A stretch of DNA of 64,000 nucleotides from Volvox africanus (lineage: Eukaryota > Chlorophyta > Chlorophyceae > Chlamydomonadales > Volvocaceae): assembly GCA_030268105.1 (NCBI GenBank), contig BSDZ01000004.1, positions 3,211,001 through 3,275,000 on the forward strand. The letters run 5' to 3'. Positions 1 to 11,600 of this stretch are shown here, in pieces; the first letter of the stretch is position 1; every line of letters begins with the position of its first letter. The position numbers and the translations under genes were made by a program. The notes beneath the pieces are model-generated. The model did no database searches. It was not told the origin of the DNA and saw only the letters and a program-made list of their open reading frames with translations.

Positions 1-673
1 ATATAGCGCAGGGAGCTACGAACTTCACATACTGTTCTTGTTGTTCGTCAGATGCATTGAAATCTCAAATGAGAATTACAACGATGAATTCGGATATAAT
101 TTATCAGTATACTTTAAAATATTGACCGCTTGAGCAACCTAACTGCTCGCTACTCGTAACGGTTGCACGCTCATGTCCTACGCGAACTTCGCAGCTTCAA
201 TAATTGGGAAGCCTTCAAAACAAGAATCATAGTACATATCTTTATTAACACCGTCAATTCCCCTGACGCGCTCTGAGGTATTCCAATTAACTGCACTTCA
301 GCTTCCCTCTTCCTCGGTTTTCTTACGCCGTACTAACCAGAGGAACCCACACGCTCTATAAAAAATAAAAACCCATGTATACTCAAAGTATAACAGGAAG
401 GACTTCGAAAGCGTTGTATATAAGTAAACTAAGCCGAACAGCTTCCGACGAGATGAAATCGTGTACTTCAACGCATCAGAGGTGAAGTAACCTACAGGAT
501 TTCATATATATTAATTGTTCATCGTGAATTGACAGGCGTTTTATCTTCTCGTCGCGCCACCCGGCTCGACAACACAGCTGTGCGCTAAGCTTCGCACCCG
601 GCCAACGGCTCGGTGCGCAAGACCCGCAAATACGTTGTGTGCCGGTCAGTGATCAGGACTACTTGCTGAGATC
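1..673. other. upstream region of the CCCH gene, no gene seen
   Basis: No open frame with recognisable protein features was found on either strand. The stretch is AT-rich up to about 540 and becomes GC-richer toward the start codon at 674. It probably holds the promoter and 5' UTR of the zinc-finger gene. No specific element was identified. Confidence 0.4.
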
Positions 674-3600
674 ATGAGCGACAACGATATAGACCTGTTT
701 GAGCGGCAGCTGGAGTCCGACCAGGCTGGCCAGGCAGATATGCTTCAAGCTCTGCGGAGTGCATCTCTTCCAGATGAATTTTGGATGTACAACTACAAGT
801 GAGTATTAGAGGGGAAGTGCGGTTTGGAGCCTCGTCAGCGCCCGGTAGGGTACGAGGGTGCCGCGCAGGCCTGAAGAAGGGAACACCCCAATTTCTGACA
901 TGTCTCTCAATGTTTTACCTGTTTCATTTTGCAATCCAATAGGATTGGATGTTAAAGATGACACTTGCCATCCTTCACGGTGCCTGTCGGGTTCGTGTTC
1001 GTAGATACGTCATGGTTGGCAAGGTTAAAAGATTGCAATATATATGCCAGATATATGTCTTTAAGCTGAAGCTGCAAGTGCAGAATTTTTCTTGCCGTGT
1101 CGACGCCGACGTTTATGACTAGCTTCATAGCTTCGCCCTCTGCCTCTAGCTTTCAATGTACATCCTTAACTCACAAATATACCTACGATTTCACGCAGGA
1201 TTTTGCCATGCCCACATGGTTATCGCCACAGCTGGACTCACTGCCCTTTCAGTCACATCGGTGAGACAGCTCGGCGGCGCTGCCCCAGGGCACACTCTTA
1301 TCTCCCCGATCCTTGCATCAACGCAAGAGCCAAGCGGCAATGCCCGAATGGCGATGGCTGTCCCTACGCGCACAACACCTTCGAGCAGTGGCTTCATCCA
1401 GCTCGGTGAGTTCGAATGCTCCTATCCACGCAATCAGGACAGGATGACATGTTAAAGATTTTAGATACTTGTCATTTTCATTTTCTCGATGTGTGCATGC
1501 TGTTGTACGATTCCGTTGGGCAAGAGTCATCAGACTCTTGAAGCAGTTCACCATCAGTTGCAGAGTTGCAGCACCAACCTATGTGATAGCAACATTGCAC
1601 TCTTCATGCCTAGCACGAATATTACTTGGGTTGCAAAAGTGGTTGCCCAAGTGGTACCCAAGCGAGCGAATTCGTTCCGAAGCAAAATTCTTCGCGTTTT
1701 CGGCTTGGTCGCAAAGTCGTTTCCACCTAATCCGTCCGCCAAAGTTGCTTTGGCTTGTCATGACCTACAGTCTTTGGATATTGACCTTTGGAAACGTAAA
1801 GCCCTCTCTCGCCCCGCTCCGTGCCACCCAAAACGTCCCGGCAGCTACCGCACCCGGCTGTGCTACCTGGGCGCCAACTGCCGTCGCCCGACGTGCTTCT
1901 TCGCTCACAGTGTCGATGAACTTCGCAGTGTTGAGGAGAACGACAATGCCGCTACGCTGCCGCATTCACCTGCCGTGATGCCTGCACTGCTGCCGTCGCT
2001 GCCCATCCCGCCGCCGCTGCCGTCACCGTCCCCGTCGTCGTCCGGCGCCATAACCACTTCCGGACCGAGCGGCGAATTCATGCCGCTGGCGGGAACTGCC
2101 AATAGTGGTGCCGTCGGCCCGGCATCTGCGACCGTGGGAGCACCGGCCCTCACCAGCATGCCCCCGGGGCCGCCGCTGGGCCTCCTGCAACCAGTTGTCC
2201 TGATGGGCCTTCCGCAACCGCATCAGGCCCTTCGCCCGGATATGCTGGCCCCATCAGGTGCTGTACCGTGTTTTGTGCAATATCAACCAGGTCCAGCCAT
2301 GCTGCACCCCGCAATGCCGATACCGCAGCCAACATCACTCAAGGGAGAGCCTGGTGTGCCTCAATCGTTCGCAGTGCATACAGTCCAATTGCCGCCGCCA
2401 GGCCCTACTGGCCAGATGGTCGCCGTTCGGCCTCCGCCGCGGCCACACATCGCCACACAGGCGACGACTATGACGGTCGCTGCCGTGCACCACCCGGGCT
2501 CGATGCATCTGGCTCCCAGCGGTTCGGTGCTCCTTCACGGCGGCATGCCGCCGCCAATACCTACCGGAGGGTTGCCGCCGCCACCACCACCGCCGCCGCC
2601 GCCACCAAGCTACTCGAGTCCTTTCGTCTCCCCGGCTGGCTATTACCGTGGAGGGGAGGGCGTCCCGCCGGTGACTAGTCGGGCCCGGTCTTACTCGAAT
2701 CCTGGAGAGATACCCTACACGGGCAACGCCGGTCCTGTCCTTAGCGGAGGCAGCTCCCGCACGTACGGCGGTGACGAGCAGCCGCTATGGACCAGTGCTG
2801 ACGCCAGCCGGCGCACCTCCGCGGGATATCCGTCCTCTGTGGCTGCGGCGCCGTCACTACGCCTGGTACACGGCGGTGGCGGCGGACGTGGTGTTGGCGG
2901 CGTCGCTGCCCTCGTACCCCGACACATGCCAGCTCCGACCAACCGCGGCGGTGTGCTACGCCGCATGTCGACGCCAGCAGGCATAACACAGTCGGCAACG
3001 GCGGTCACGAACATGCACGCGCGGTCGGCAGGTCCGTCCCCTATGCTGCGTGCGGCGACGCCTGCAGAGGAACAGCTGCAGCAGCAGCGGGGTGGTGTTG
3101 ACGACATGGAGGCAGCACTCAACAGCCTGTCGCTGACGAAGTCCGTCGCGGCACCGCCATCGACACCTGTGGCTTCTCACCTTGCTGGTGGAGGCAGCAG
3201 TGCCAGCCCATATTCACCGCCGCTATCAGTGTCGTCATACTCGCAGCACTCTAGCAGTGCCATTGGCAGTCCTCCTATGTCTCTGGCCTTGGACTGTGAC
3301 TCTGCCGTTGCGGCGGCCGCCGCCGCAGCTGCCGCCCAGCAGGACGTGGCCCTTCTGGTCGTCCGGGCATCCTTGGGAGGTTCGACCGCTGTCGGTGGTG
3401 CCGTCTCCCGCCCCTCCTCCTCCTCTTCCTCCTCGGGCTCCGCGACCTCCGGCAGCACCATGTTGAGCGCATACGACTCCAGTGCCGCCGCAGCCGCAGC
3501 CGCGCTGGCGGCAGTTGCTGTCGGCCCCAATGGTGTTCATGCGGACGCTGCGACTGTCACGGGACAGTACCACACACTTTTGCAGCACGTGCTGCGATCC

Positions 3601-4038
3601 GTGTCGGCCTCTGCAGTCGAGCATCCATCAGGGCTTCTCCCGACCCTCCTTACCGGCTCCTCCAGCGACATGGATGCTCTACACGCAGACGTCTGTTACG
3701 ATGACGTGGACGTGGATCCGCTCGCGCGGTCGTCAGATCCCGGGCCCGCCGGCCTCCGCGCCGCCATCCGCCGCATCTCCACTGAGTTCGGCTCCGCTGC
3801 TGCGTGCCGAAATTCGGACCCGGGTCAGAGCGTGTCTCCAGCCGGCTCCGAGGTCCAACTTCTGCTGCCCCTCTTGCAGACGGTGCTGGCGACGGGCTTG
3901 GCGAACGGGCAGTTGGAGCTTGTGAACGGCCAGCTGCATGTCAAGAGCGCCGGGTCTCCAAGCGCCGGCAGCGCCGGCCCTATCGCTAGCACTGGTCCGT
4001 TTGTCGTTTCAAGCGGTTCGACATCTCCTGCCCAGTGA
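674..4038 (+). CDS. plant-type tandem CCCH (RR-TZF) zinc-finger protein
   Basis: Three exons (674-798, 1199-1405, 1845-4038) with GT-AG introns in compatible phase give 841 residues. The N-terminus carries an acidic stretch followed by a DEFWMYNYK motif. Residues of about 45-130 then show a C-X10-C-X3-H element, a C-X8-C-X5-C-X3-H finger and a C-X5-C-X4-C-X3-H finger, with the linker WLHPARYRTRLC. This order and spacing match plant RR-TZF proteins, which bind RNA and act in mRNA turnover, often in cytoplasmic granules. The remaining 700 residues are low complexity: proline runs near 2575-2605, glycine runs near 2870, alanine runs near 3310 and 3490, and serine runs near 3415. No second folded domain is visible. 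The start at 674 is the first ATG in frame with the conserved N-terminal motif. The family call is firm; the RNA target is unknown. Confidence 0.9.
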
Positions 4039-4848
4039 GCATCACCGCGCGCCAAGGTGACTGCGGTCGCGGTTGTTGCGTATCGAGGAGCTGCCATTGC
4101 ATTCAGCAGGGGGCTCATGCCTTGGATGAACCTGCATCCGACGCTTTGGGACAGTGGGGGCAGCTTTTGCCGGTGGCTTGGTTTGTACACGCGGACGTCC
4201 GGCAACCTTACTCCAGCACCACCAAACTAGGGATTAACGGTGTACCGCGCTGCAGCAGCAGAGCGCAGGTTGATTTGCTCTTGGCCCACAACCGGGATGA
4301 AGGCAACGGGCCGGCAAGCGCCTGGCTTTTGCTTGGGATTGAAGTTGGGCGCTACTTCCGTGAAAAGCAGATGTATATATATAGATATATACATACATTT
4401 TAAATTACCATGGGTACCAGGGAGGACTGAGCAGCGGCAGCGTGAAATTGGTGAACTCGTTAGTGTGCTACTGCCAGCTGTCTGAAGTCCTGCGGCCGGG
4501 GAGATCATACAGTACATACTTGTTGGGAGATGCCGAGTGGGTGGGTTGGCTGTGCTCGAGAGGCATCCAGGCATGGCATGCAGGCGGGTGCCGTGGGATC
4601 GAGCGTAAGGTAACCATTGAGGCTGAGGGTTCATCCCCCGCTTATTACAGCACAGCAGCTAACGGCTACTTATGTAGTAATAAACAGATGTAGTCGTCGA
4701 GCAGAGGGGGAGCCGGAGGCGCCCTTAAACTGAAACCCTAAAACAACATCGCGCGTGCGCGCACAGATAGACACCCCCTCTACGGTCAGCTGTCGACGAT
4801 GTACCGGTCGGTACCGGTCGATAGTTGAACAGGTTAATATGATTATTT

Positions 4849-4853
4849 GTAAG
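4849..4853 (+). terminator. candidate poly(A) signal TGTAA of the CCCH gene
   Basis: TGTAA, the usual poly(A) signal in Chlamydomonas and its relatives, lies about 810 bases after the stop codon in an AT-richer stretch. A second TGTAA lies near 5337. The choice between them is a guess from the sequence alone. Confidence 0.4.
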
Positions 4854-4859
4854 GTATGC

Positions 4860-7128
4860 TAGACGATGAGATCGCTATGAGGACGAATATGAGGTTCTGC
4901 AGGCTTGCCTTGATGGTGCGTTGGTTGAGAGATGGTTAAGAGATGCTGGTCTCTGGTACAGTACATTCCTTGGTCTGGATGGTCTGGGAGGGGAGAGATA
5001 TCAGCACTCGGCACAGTGAGAAGGTGTTCTAATGCTCCGTTCGGTTGATTTGTTTGCCCTCGCTCCGTCTGTCAGTCTTGCCGTTTGTTGCGGCCTCGCC
5101 GTTCTGCCGTATATAATACCTTTGGCAGACTGCGCATTCACGTGCGAAACGTAAATATACACCTAAATACATATATTGCACCAAATCCCTTTGCACAATT
5201 ATCCGCGCCTTTATGTGTATCCTGTATGTGAGCTGCCACACCTACCTTGTATATGCTGTATATGCAGCGCAGCGTGAATCGTGGCCACGTGTGGTCATTG
5301 CGCGCTTGAGACCTTCCATAGCATCTATCAATGACTTGTAACTTGGTAAAGTGGGGTCTGGGCCAGCTGTTAGCACCAACGCTGCCAGTTTTCGGCGGGT
5401 GGTGCCGGTGCGGGGGCCTCTGTTTGGCCCGCAGCTACCCCGTCCGTCCATCCTTTGATAATATTGCGAATATTATTTGCGAGTTCCCTTTTGTTGGATT
5501 TGGGAGAGAGATGTACTCACTTCCCTTGATGGTCTTCCCACAACCATCTTGGTGTGCGCGAAAATGGCTAGCGGTGTCGTTATGATCACGAAGCCAGAGA
5601 GGAATAAGCGAAGTCTTGCGTTATCGCTTGCACCCTCTGAAAGGTGCTGCCACTCTGGCACACCCTACGGAGGTTTTTGCTTGGTGTCCACTTCAGCTGG
5701 CTTGCTGGCTGGACTACTTCGCGGTCTGGTTCAGTCCGCTGATAGCATTTTTATCCAGGATCTACGTATGGAGTTAAGACCCTGTTTCCGCTGCATTGCA
5801 ATATGTGCATATGCTGTGCATTGACATGCCCGTTAAGCACGGTCATAATGCCGTAGGTTGAGGAAGCAAGGGCTCCCGTACACACTTGGCTTGCATCTGA
5901 TTATTGGTATGGTTAAGGGGTGTACAGCACCACCGCGCGCAAGGCCATATGGTGATATACGTATAACGTATTCCTCGTGTGTATCGGACAGCCGGTCGCT
6001 TTCCGATTGTACTACGGTGAACTCAAGTGCCTTTCGGGGCGCCGACGCAACCGATGGATGTCGAGGTAGAGGAGCAAGGTGCGGACGCGTTTCTTAGCTG
6101 CTCATTATGTTTGAAATCTGATTTCTTCTTTCACGTCCGATTTTAGTATAAAATGATTTGGTTTGAACGATCTCGTGTCTGATGGTACGCTGCACATGTT
6201 TCCTAGATCTGGCAAAGTTATGTCTGGCTCCTCTCTTTTTCGCTAGTGCCTGCCGACATGTCCGTCCTTCCAAGAGGGTTTATGTTTCTATGTGTAGATT
6301 TGTTTGACGTCTCCTTAATGCCAATCAATTCATCCGGTGCACTACTGGTAGCGAAGCCGTGCACAGCGCAAGCTCTCAGACATGCGCAAGGGCACGCACA
6401 CGTCACAAGTCAACCTCGCTTTGTATAACGACGAACAGCACCTCACGATGGCTGCCAGCCTGCGTTCCCGGTGCGTGTGCAACCCAGAGTGCAACGCTAA
6501 ATGTTTTGATGCCGTGGGGCTGGAGTGCTAATGGCCGGCATGGGAGAGAAAAAGGGCTGTACGGGCGTATGAAGGGTGGTAAGGCTGGGCGCGCGCTGCT
6601 CTTTCTCCGGCAAAGACGATTGCTGGCAGGGCGTTCCGACGAGGTGCATCTTAGTTGCACGCTAAAAGGCTCGTTTTGATTATTTTGCACGGCATAAGGA
6701 GGCAACAGTTAGGTTTCCGTATGCTCCGTACATTTTGAATCGGTTGCGCGAGTTGCTGATAGTGTTCGGCGCGCTCTTCCTCGCACTTCCGCTTGATTGC
6801 GTGTTTATTCGGAGCTCTCAACCCTGCTTAAATGCGCCTGGGTGAAAGCTTATAGCAATAGACACGCTTCGGACGGGAGAGGAACTCGTATGAGTCTGGC
6901 GTTTTCACAATATCCTGCGTTGTAAAAAGTTTAACGCCCGCCTAAAAAGGCTTCGCAATACATCTGTGGACAGACAACTTCCGTCAACATTGCGGAATTG
7001 CGAGAGTTACAGTACGGTATGTCAGCGGTCTTATTGTGACGTCCGCACCTGTGCGCAGCATCGCGTGCACGACCCTTCACTTGCTCCCTCAGCACCGTAC
7101 ACATCTGGTATGGCGGATTCATCAGCAG
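4860..7128. other. intergenic region, no gene recognised
   Basis: All frames hold only short open stretches without recognisable domains. It probably includes the end of the CCCH transcript and the upstream part, possibly first exons, of the unidentified gene seen from 7129. I could not place a convincing exon here. Confidence 0.35.
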
Positions 7129-7170
7129 AAAATGGGCTTCGTTTTCTGCTGATGAATCCGCCATACCAGA
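7104..7170. repeat. perfect 29-base inverted repeat (hairpin)
   Basis: Bases 7104-7132 and 7142-7170 are perfect reverse complements separated by nine bases. The right arm lies inside a probable coding exon and the left arm spans the proposed 3' splice site at 7128/7129. The RNA could therefore fold across the acceptor. It could also be a very small foldback element. Confidence 0.8.
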
Positions 7171-8247
7171 AGTCCATATCTGGGTGCGCGATCTTCTCAA
7201 AACAACCCGACGAGAACAGATGTGTGGGCTGATTGGATCTCATTACCAACCCGTTCTCGTTCCTGCCGGTGACGCATCAACCCCTATACATCTTACTCAT
7301 GGACCCGCACAGACACAATCACACAGGAAGTACATTCCCCCCAAAGCGTGCCTGACCAACAACCTCTCTGGCCATCCCTAATAAACCAACCCTCAGACGC
7401 CTCGCTTGCACGCTAATACACAGCCATCGTACAACCTTGTCCAAGTATCATTTACAAGATTATCCTGGACAGTTCTAACCTAGCCCCGCCCAGTAGGGTG
7501 CCCAGGGCTTCACTTCGCCCTGAGCAAATCCATCCACCTTCGTTCCCGCCATATGATGATGATGCAAGACGAGGCCAACCGCTACAAACCTCGGTAAGCC
7601 TCGATGAAGCACGTAAGAGTATTCCTGCCCGTTCCCCATGTCGAAATCCTGCGTCTCGCCCCAGGACCAGGACCAGGACCAGGACCAGGAAAGGGATTAG
7701 GAAAAAGCGGCCACAGCGGCACTGGAGGCTACAAACTGGTGTCGTTGCTTCTTACGTTCTGGAAAGGTATACCTAGACTGCAATCCGTATGTGAACCCAA
7801 GTCAGTCTGTCCCTCTCGCCTAAGAGCAGCAGCTTCCCGAGCACCCACAGGGTCTTTGTAGCAAAAAGGAGTTCCAGGACTCAGTCGGCGCTGAAGTGAG
7901 TGATTGGTTCCTTTTTGTCTGCAAGGCTGGACCAATGGCTGGACCGCGCCTTCCACATATCTGCCAGCGTCAACAATGAAGCCCCGCCCCTCTCTGTAGG
8001 TCCTCACCTAAATCACATGGTGCTGCGTCCCCACTGAAGTTCAATCTTCTCACCTGGAGCCTAGTGTAAGATCTTCAGAGTAAAGCATTGCTTCATGGCT
8101 GACCAAAAGTACATGAGGAAAAACTGCCCAATTTCCAATCGCAATAATGAACGCAACAAAGGAGGTCCAATATTCAAACAACCCGAAAGAACCACCAACA
8201 ACACATGTGTGTATCAACATGAGCGCCCACAAAAGCTGGAAGGATAA
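7129..8247 (+). CDS. unidentified gene, partial model
   Basis: Four stretches join in phase: 7129-7268, 7506-7593, 7926-7995 and, least certain, 8071-8247 ending in TAA. Each of the first three is flanked by AG and GT. The first three junctions (phase 2 in, then 1, then 2, then 0) fit without adjustment, and third codon positions are GC-rich as in neighbouring real exons. The translation contains VHIWVRDLLKTTRREQM and YKPRLDQWLDRAFHIS; I do not recognise the family. Upstream exons were not found, so the start is missing. The gene converges on the RUS gene. The last exon could instead be the 3' UTR of that gene read antisense. Confidence rests on phase agreement, not homology. Confidence 0.3.
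7662..7691 (+). repeat. short CCAGGA tandem repeat
   Basis: About five copies of the hexamer CCAGGA (7662-7691) followed by an AAAGGGATTAGG tail, inside the proposed intron 7594-7925. Nothing else is notable here. Confidence 0.7.
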
Positions 8248-8612
8248 GCTGAAAGGAACAAAGAAACTGACATGCAGCCAGGATCTCGCCGAAGGAGATC
8301 TGGAAAGCAGACGGAGTCGCGCTACCAGCTCCCAAGCTGACCACGAGATTGGCTCGGCATGACATCCCATGCAGCCCCTACGGGCCAGGAGCCACGACTT
8401 AAAAATGTCTTCACCTGCTACACCTTCAGCCGCAATCAACCAGCTTTCCAAAAGGGCAGTACCCTTTCGGCGCTCTCACACGGCTACACGAGAGCGCCCA
8501 GAGAACTGGTAAACAGCCGCGTTGGGGACAACAAACGGCGCGGGGAGACGATTCGGGCTGGGGCGACCCTCCACCGTTCTGATCCCCCGAGGCTGAGGCC
8601 ACCTCACCCCTC

Positions 8613-11600
8613 CTACCAGCGAGCCCGCCGGCGTTGAGCCTCCACCACCACTTTGGCCACAGTCCAACCGTTTGCCTGCCAACGGAGTTTGCAAGCGGAG
8701 GGATATGTAACGTTAGAAGGCCGGGACAGGCCGGGAGGCGCCAAAGCAGCCTTCCTCGCAGTGCAGGTGGAGCGCCTCTGGGTTTTGGCCTTGAGCTAGG
8801 CATCGTACATTATCCCCTGGAGCCGGCCGTACCTCGATTGTGGACATGAAGATGGTGGTCAGCCGCTCTGCAGCCGCCAGGCTCTCCTGAGTGTGGTCGG
8901 GCCAGGGCCCAAAGGTGGAGGAAGGGTATCAGTAGCTGTTATCCCTGTTGTGGGAATCAGTTAGGTAGTTGGCCGTCCCATGAGATCCTGGCCTACGGAG
9001 TCAGGAGCTACTCGGTTCATTTCCGCTTTTCCCTCAGCCCTGTCAGCAGAGACAGGGAGCTGGCTGTCCCTCGGCGGGCCGCCGCTCTCCCCAAACCAAC
9101 ATCTTGGTATGAAAGCAGAGAGCGCAGTATTGCTGGTCGGGATGAGCACGTACATCATAAGGCCCGTGCTCGTGCCGGACAAACCTGCAGCTCCAATCTT
9201 AGCTCCGGAATCTGCTCGTCAGGGTCCGGTAGCGGTTGGTCGCTTCGGAGGCGCCGCCGCAGGATGCAGGCCTGGAGGTAGGCCTGCAGGCGGATTGAAA
9301 ATCCGTGGGCAGTTCGGGATGCAGGGATGGGCCTTATGATGGGTTATAGAGCCTCTCGGGCAAACGAAGAAGAGGAGAATAGGGGACCTCCATCATATCC
9401 CATCAAGACCAATCATATTACGAGATCAAAAGAACATTCTAAGATTCGCTTTCTAGATTCTCGAGCAGCTTGCTTAAGCGGTCCCTTAAGTGGTTCAGTA
9501 TTACGAGTAGTTCATTTCCTGAATGCTGCAATGCGGTCCGAAGCCATGTGGTAGCAGCAAGGCCCCCAATTCTTCCTACCGATAGCAACAGCTCTAAGTA
9601 CTCTCTCTGCGGCATTATTATCTATTTCAATATTGCCGTTATCTAGGAACCTCCTTAATGCTGTCTCATTATTAAGTGCATATTTGATAGCCTTGGAAGT
9701 AGAGCTTTTATTCGGTAATTGTTTACATGCTTTATTAAGTCCAACAAAGAGTTCATCTACTAACCCTTTTGATTTTTCCCCTTCGTCGGTTACTAGATGC
9801 CGACGGCAAACGTGAACGGGGATCGCGAGGGGCGAGACAACGTGACATCGCCGCCCGCTGAGCCCCTCCCTCCGAACCTCCGTCCCTCCGAAGGCCGCCC
9901 GGAACCTAGGGCTGCGCGTCAGACGGGCCGATGACGCCTTACCCACCCTACCCGCAGTCTTACGCACCTGCACCATGTCCCGCGGGTCAGCTCGTTCGTG
10001 CAGCACAACGTGCAGAGCCTCCCTCCGCGGCACCACCATGAAGTGCGCGTACTTGTAAGTGGTGAGCAACATCACTAGCAGGTTGGCGTTACCTGACGGC
10101 GGGTGGCCGCACCGGGGAGGGGGTGGAGGAAGTCGAAAAATCGAATCCTGATGATGGTACTGGAGAAACGAGGACTACCCGTGAGGGTCAAATGATGGCT
10201 GACGTCGTCCAAAGGTAGGAAAAGTGGAAACGAGCTGTGACGTAAACTATGTTGTCGCCAAGGCCGCGAAGTAAAGCAGTAAAGAAAAGAAAAAGAGAAA
10301 CCGTAATTATACTATCGGCCTTTTTTACTGGCGACGAAGTGGAAGACGTGCTGACTCCGAGGCTACGCTAACCTGACCGCCAGCGCTGCCGCTGCCATGC
10401 GAGTGCTCCTCCCGACCCACCTGTAAAGCGAACCTACACGCGCCTGAACCCAACCTATCCACTCAACCCGGCCAGCCCGAAGCGTGCGCACGTGTACCAA
10501 CAGAGCCGAGCGCGGTTCCGCGCGAAACCACTCACCTGGGCAATGGCGGCGGTGATAGCAGTCGTAATAGCAAGGAAATGCGCATGCGAGGGAAAGAAGA
10601 AGAGCAAGCGCGGAGACAGAGAAGGAAGAGAAAGGTGAGAAAGCACAAGTCAGTAAGGACAACGCGACGGACGCATACACCCGATGGGGAGGGAGGCCGG
10701 CCAAGGGATTTTGGCAGTCAATACCTTGAAGGAGGGAATCAGGAAAGCAACCTCAACCACATGGGCCTTACCTCCCAGCTACTAAGCTACCTATTTACCT
10801 TGACAAGCGCTCGTACCTGCCGTGTACGCCCATCTTGCAAACAAGTCACTCTAAAACGGATCCAAAAGTGGATCCAAAGGATTGCCTTTGGATTTGTGGC
10901 CATCTGGCCGCTGCATAGCTACGCCACCCGGTCGGGAACGGCCGCCCCAGACGTGTGCATGTGTATGTATGCTCACACAGCCTCTTGAAAGCCTCAGTGC
11001 GACATATCCTCACCATCCACGATGTGCTCCAGCCGGCTGCCCACCATAATGTCGGGGGAGAGTCGGTACGCAGCGCGGGAGAAGTACGGCAGCGGTGGAT
11101 CCAGCGGCGATAGCTCCAGAGGGGTCGGGACCTGCGAGGGCGGAGGGGTTGGAGGCGTTGAGAGGGAAATGGGAGGGGCGAGGGGGCACCTGGGTTTGCG
11201 ATAAGAGTGACGGATAGTCGTGGGCGGGAAGCCACCGCACACCCAAGGATGATATGGTGCGATAGGGTTCTGACCCACCAAACATGAGCCAGGAAATCTG
11301 AACAGAAACCGTCAACGGCTCCAACGACATATACATACATACAAACCTGCGGGTCCATGCTATCGTCATACATCATTTCGTACTCGTGCGTAGAGGGCCC
11401 GATGTAGCAACGGTCAACGGTGCGGTACGCTCGCGGCCGTGGACACCGCCGCATCGCGCTGCCATGATCTCGATCCCGATCTCGCCCGCCAAAGCCGCCG
11501 GCCGCCCTTGACGAAACACCGCCGCTGCCGCTACCTCTCGCGCCGTCATTGATATCATCGGCCTCAGCTGCGGCGCCGGCAGCGCCACGGTAGGCGGCGC

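Noticed and set aside
1905..3624. Several long minus-strand frames over the CCCH gene
   Set aside because: Shadows of low-complexity GC-rich coding sequence on the plus strand.
8050..8451. 133-codon minus-strand frame with hydrophobic stretches resembling membrane helices
   Set aside because: Its hydrophobic text is antisense to a hydrophilic plus-strand frame, it lies past the RUS stop, and it lacks splice or family support.
10363..10704. 113-codon minus-strand frame
   Set aside because: It lies wholly in the RUS intron between 10,093 and 11,013 and has no family features; flanking exons join perfectly without it.
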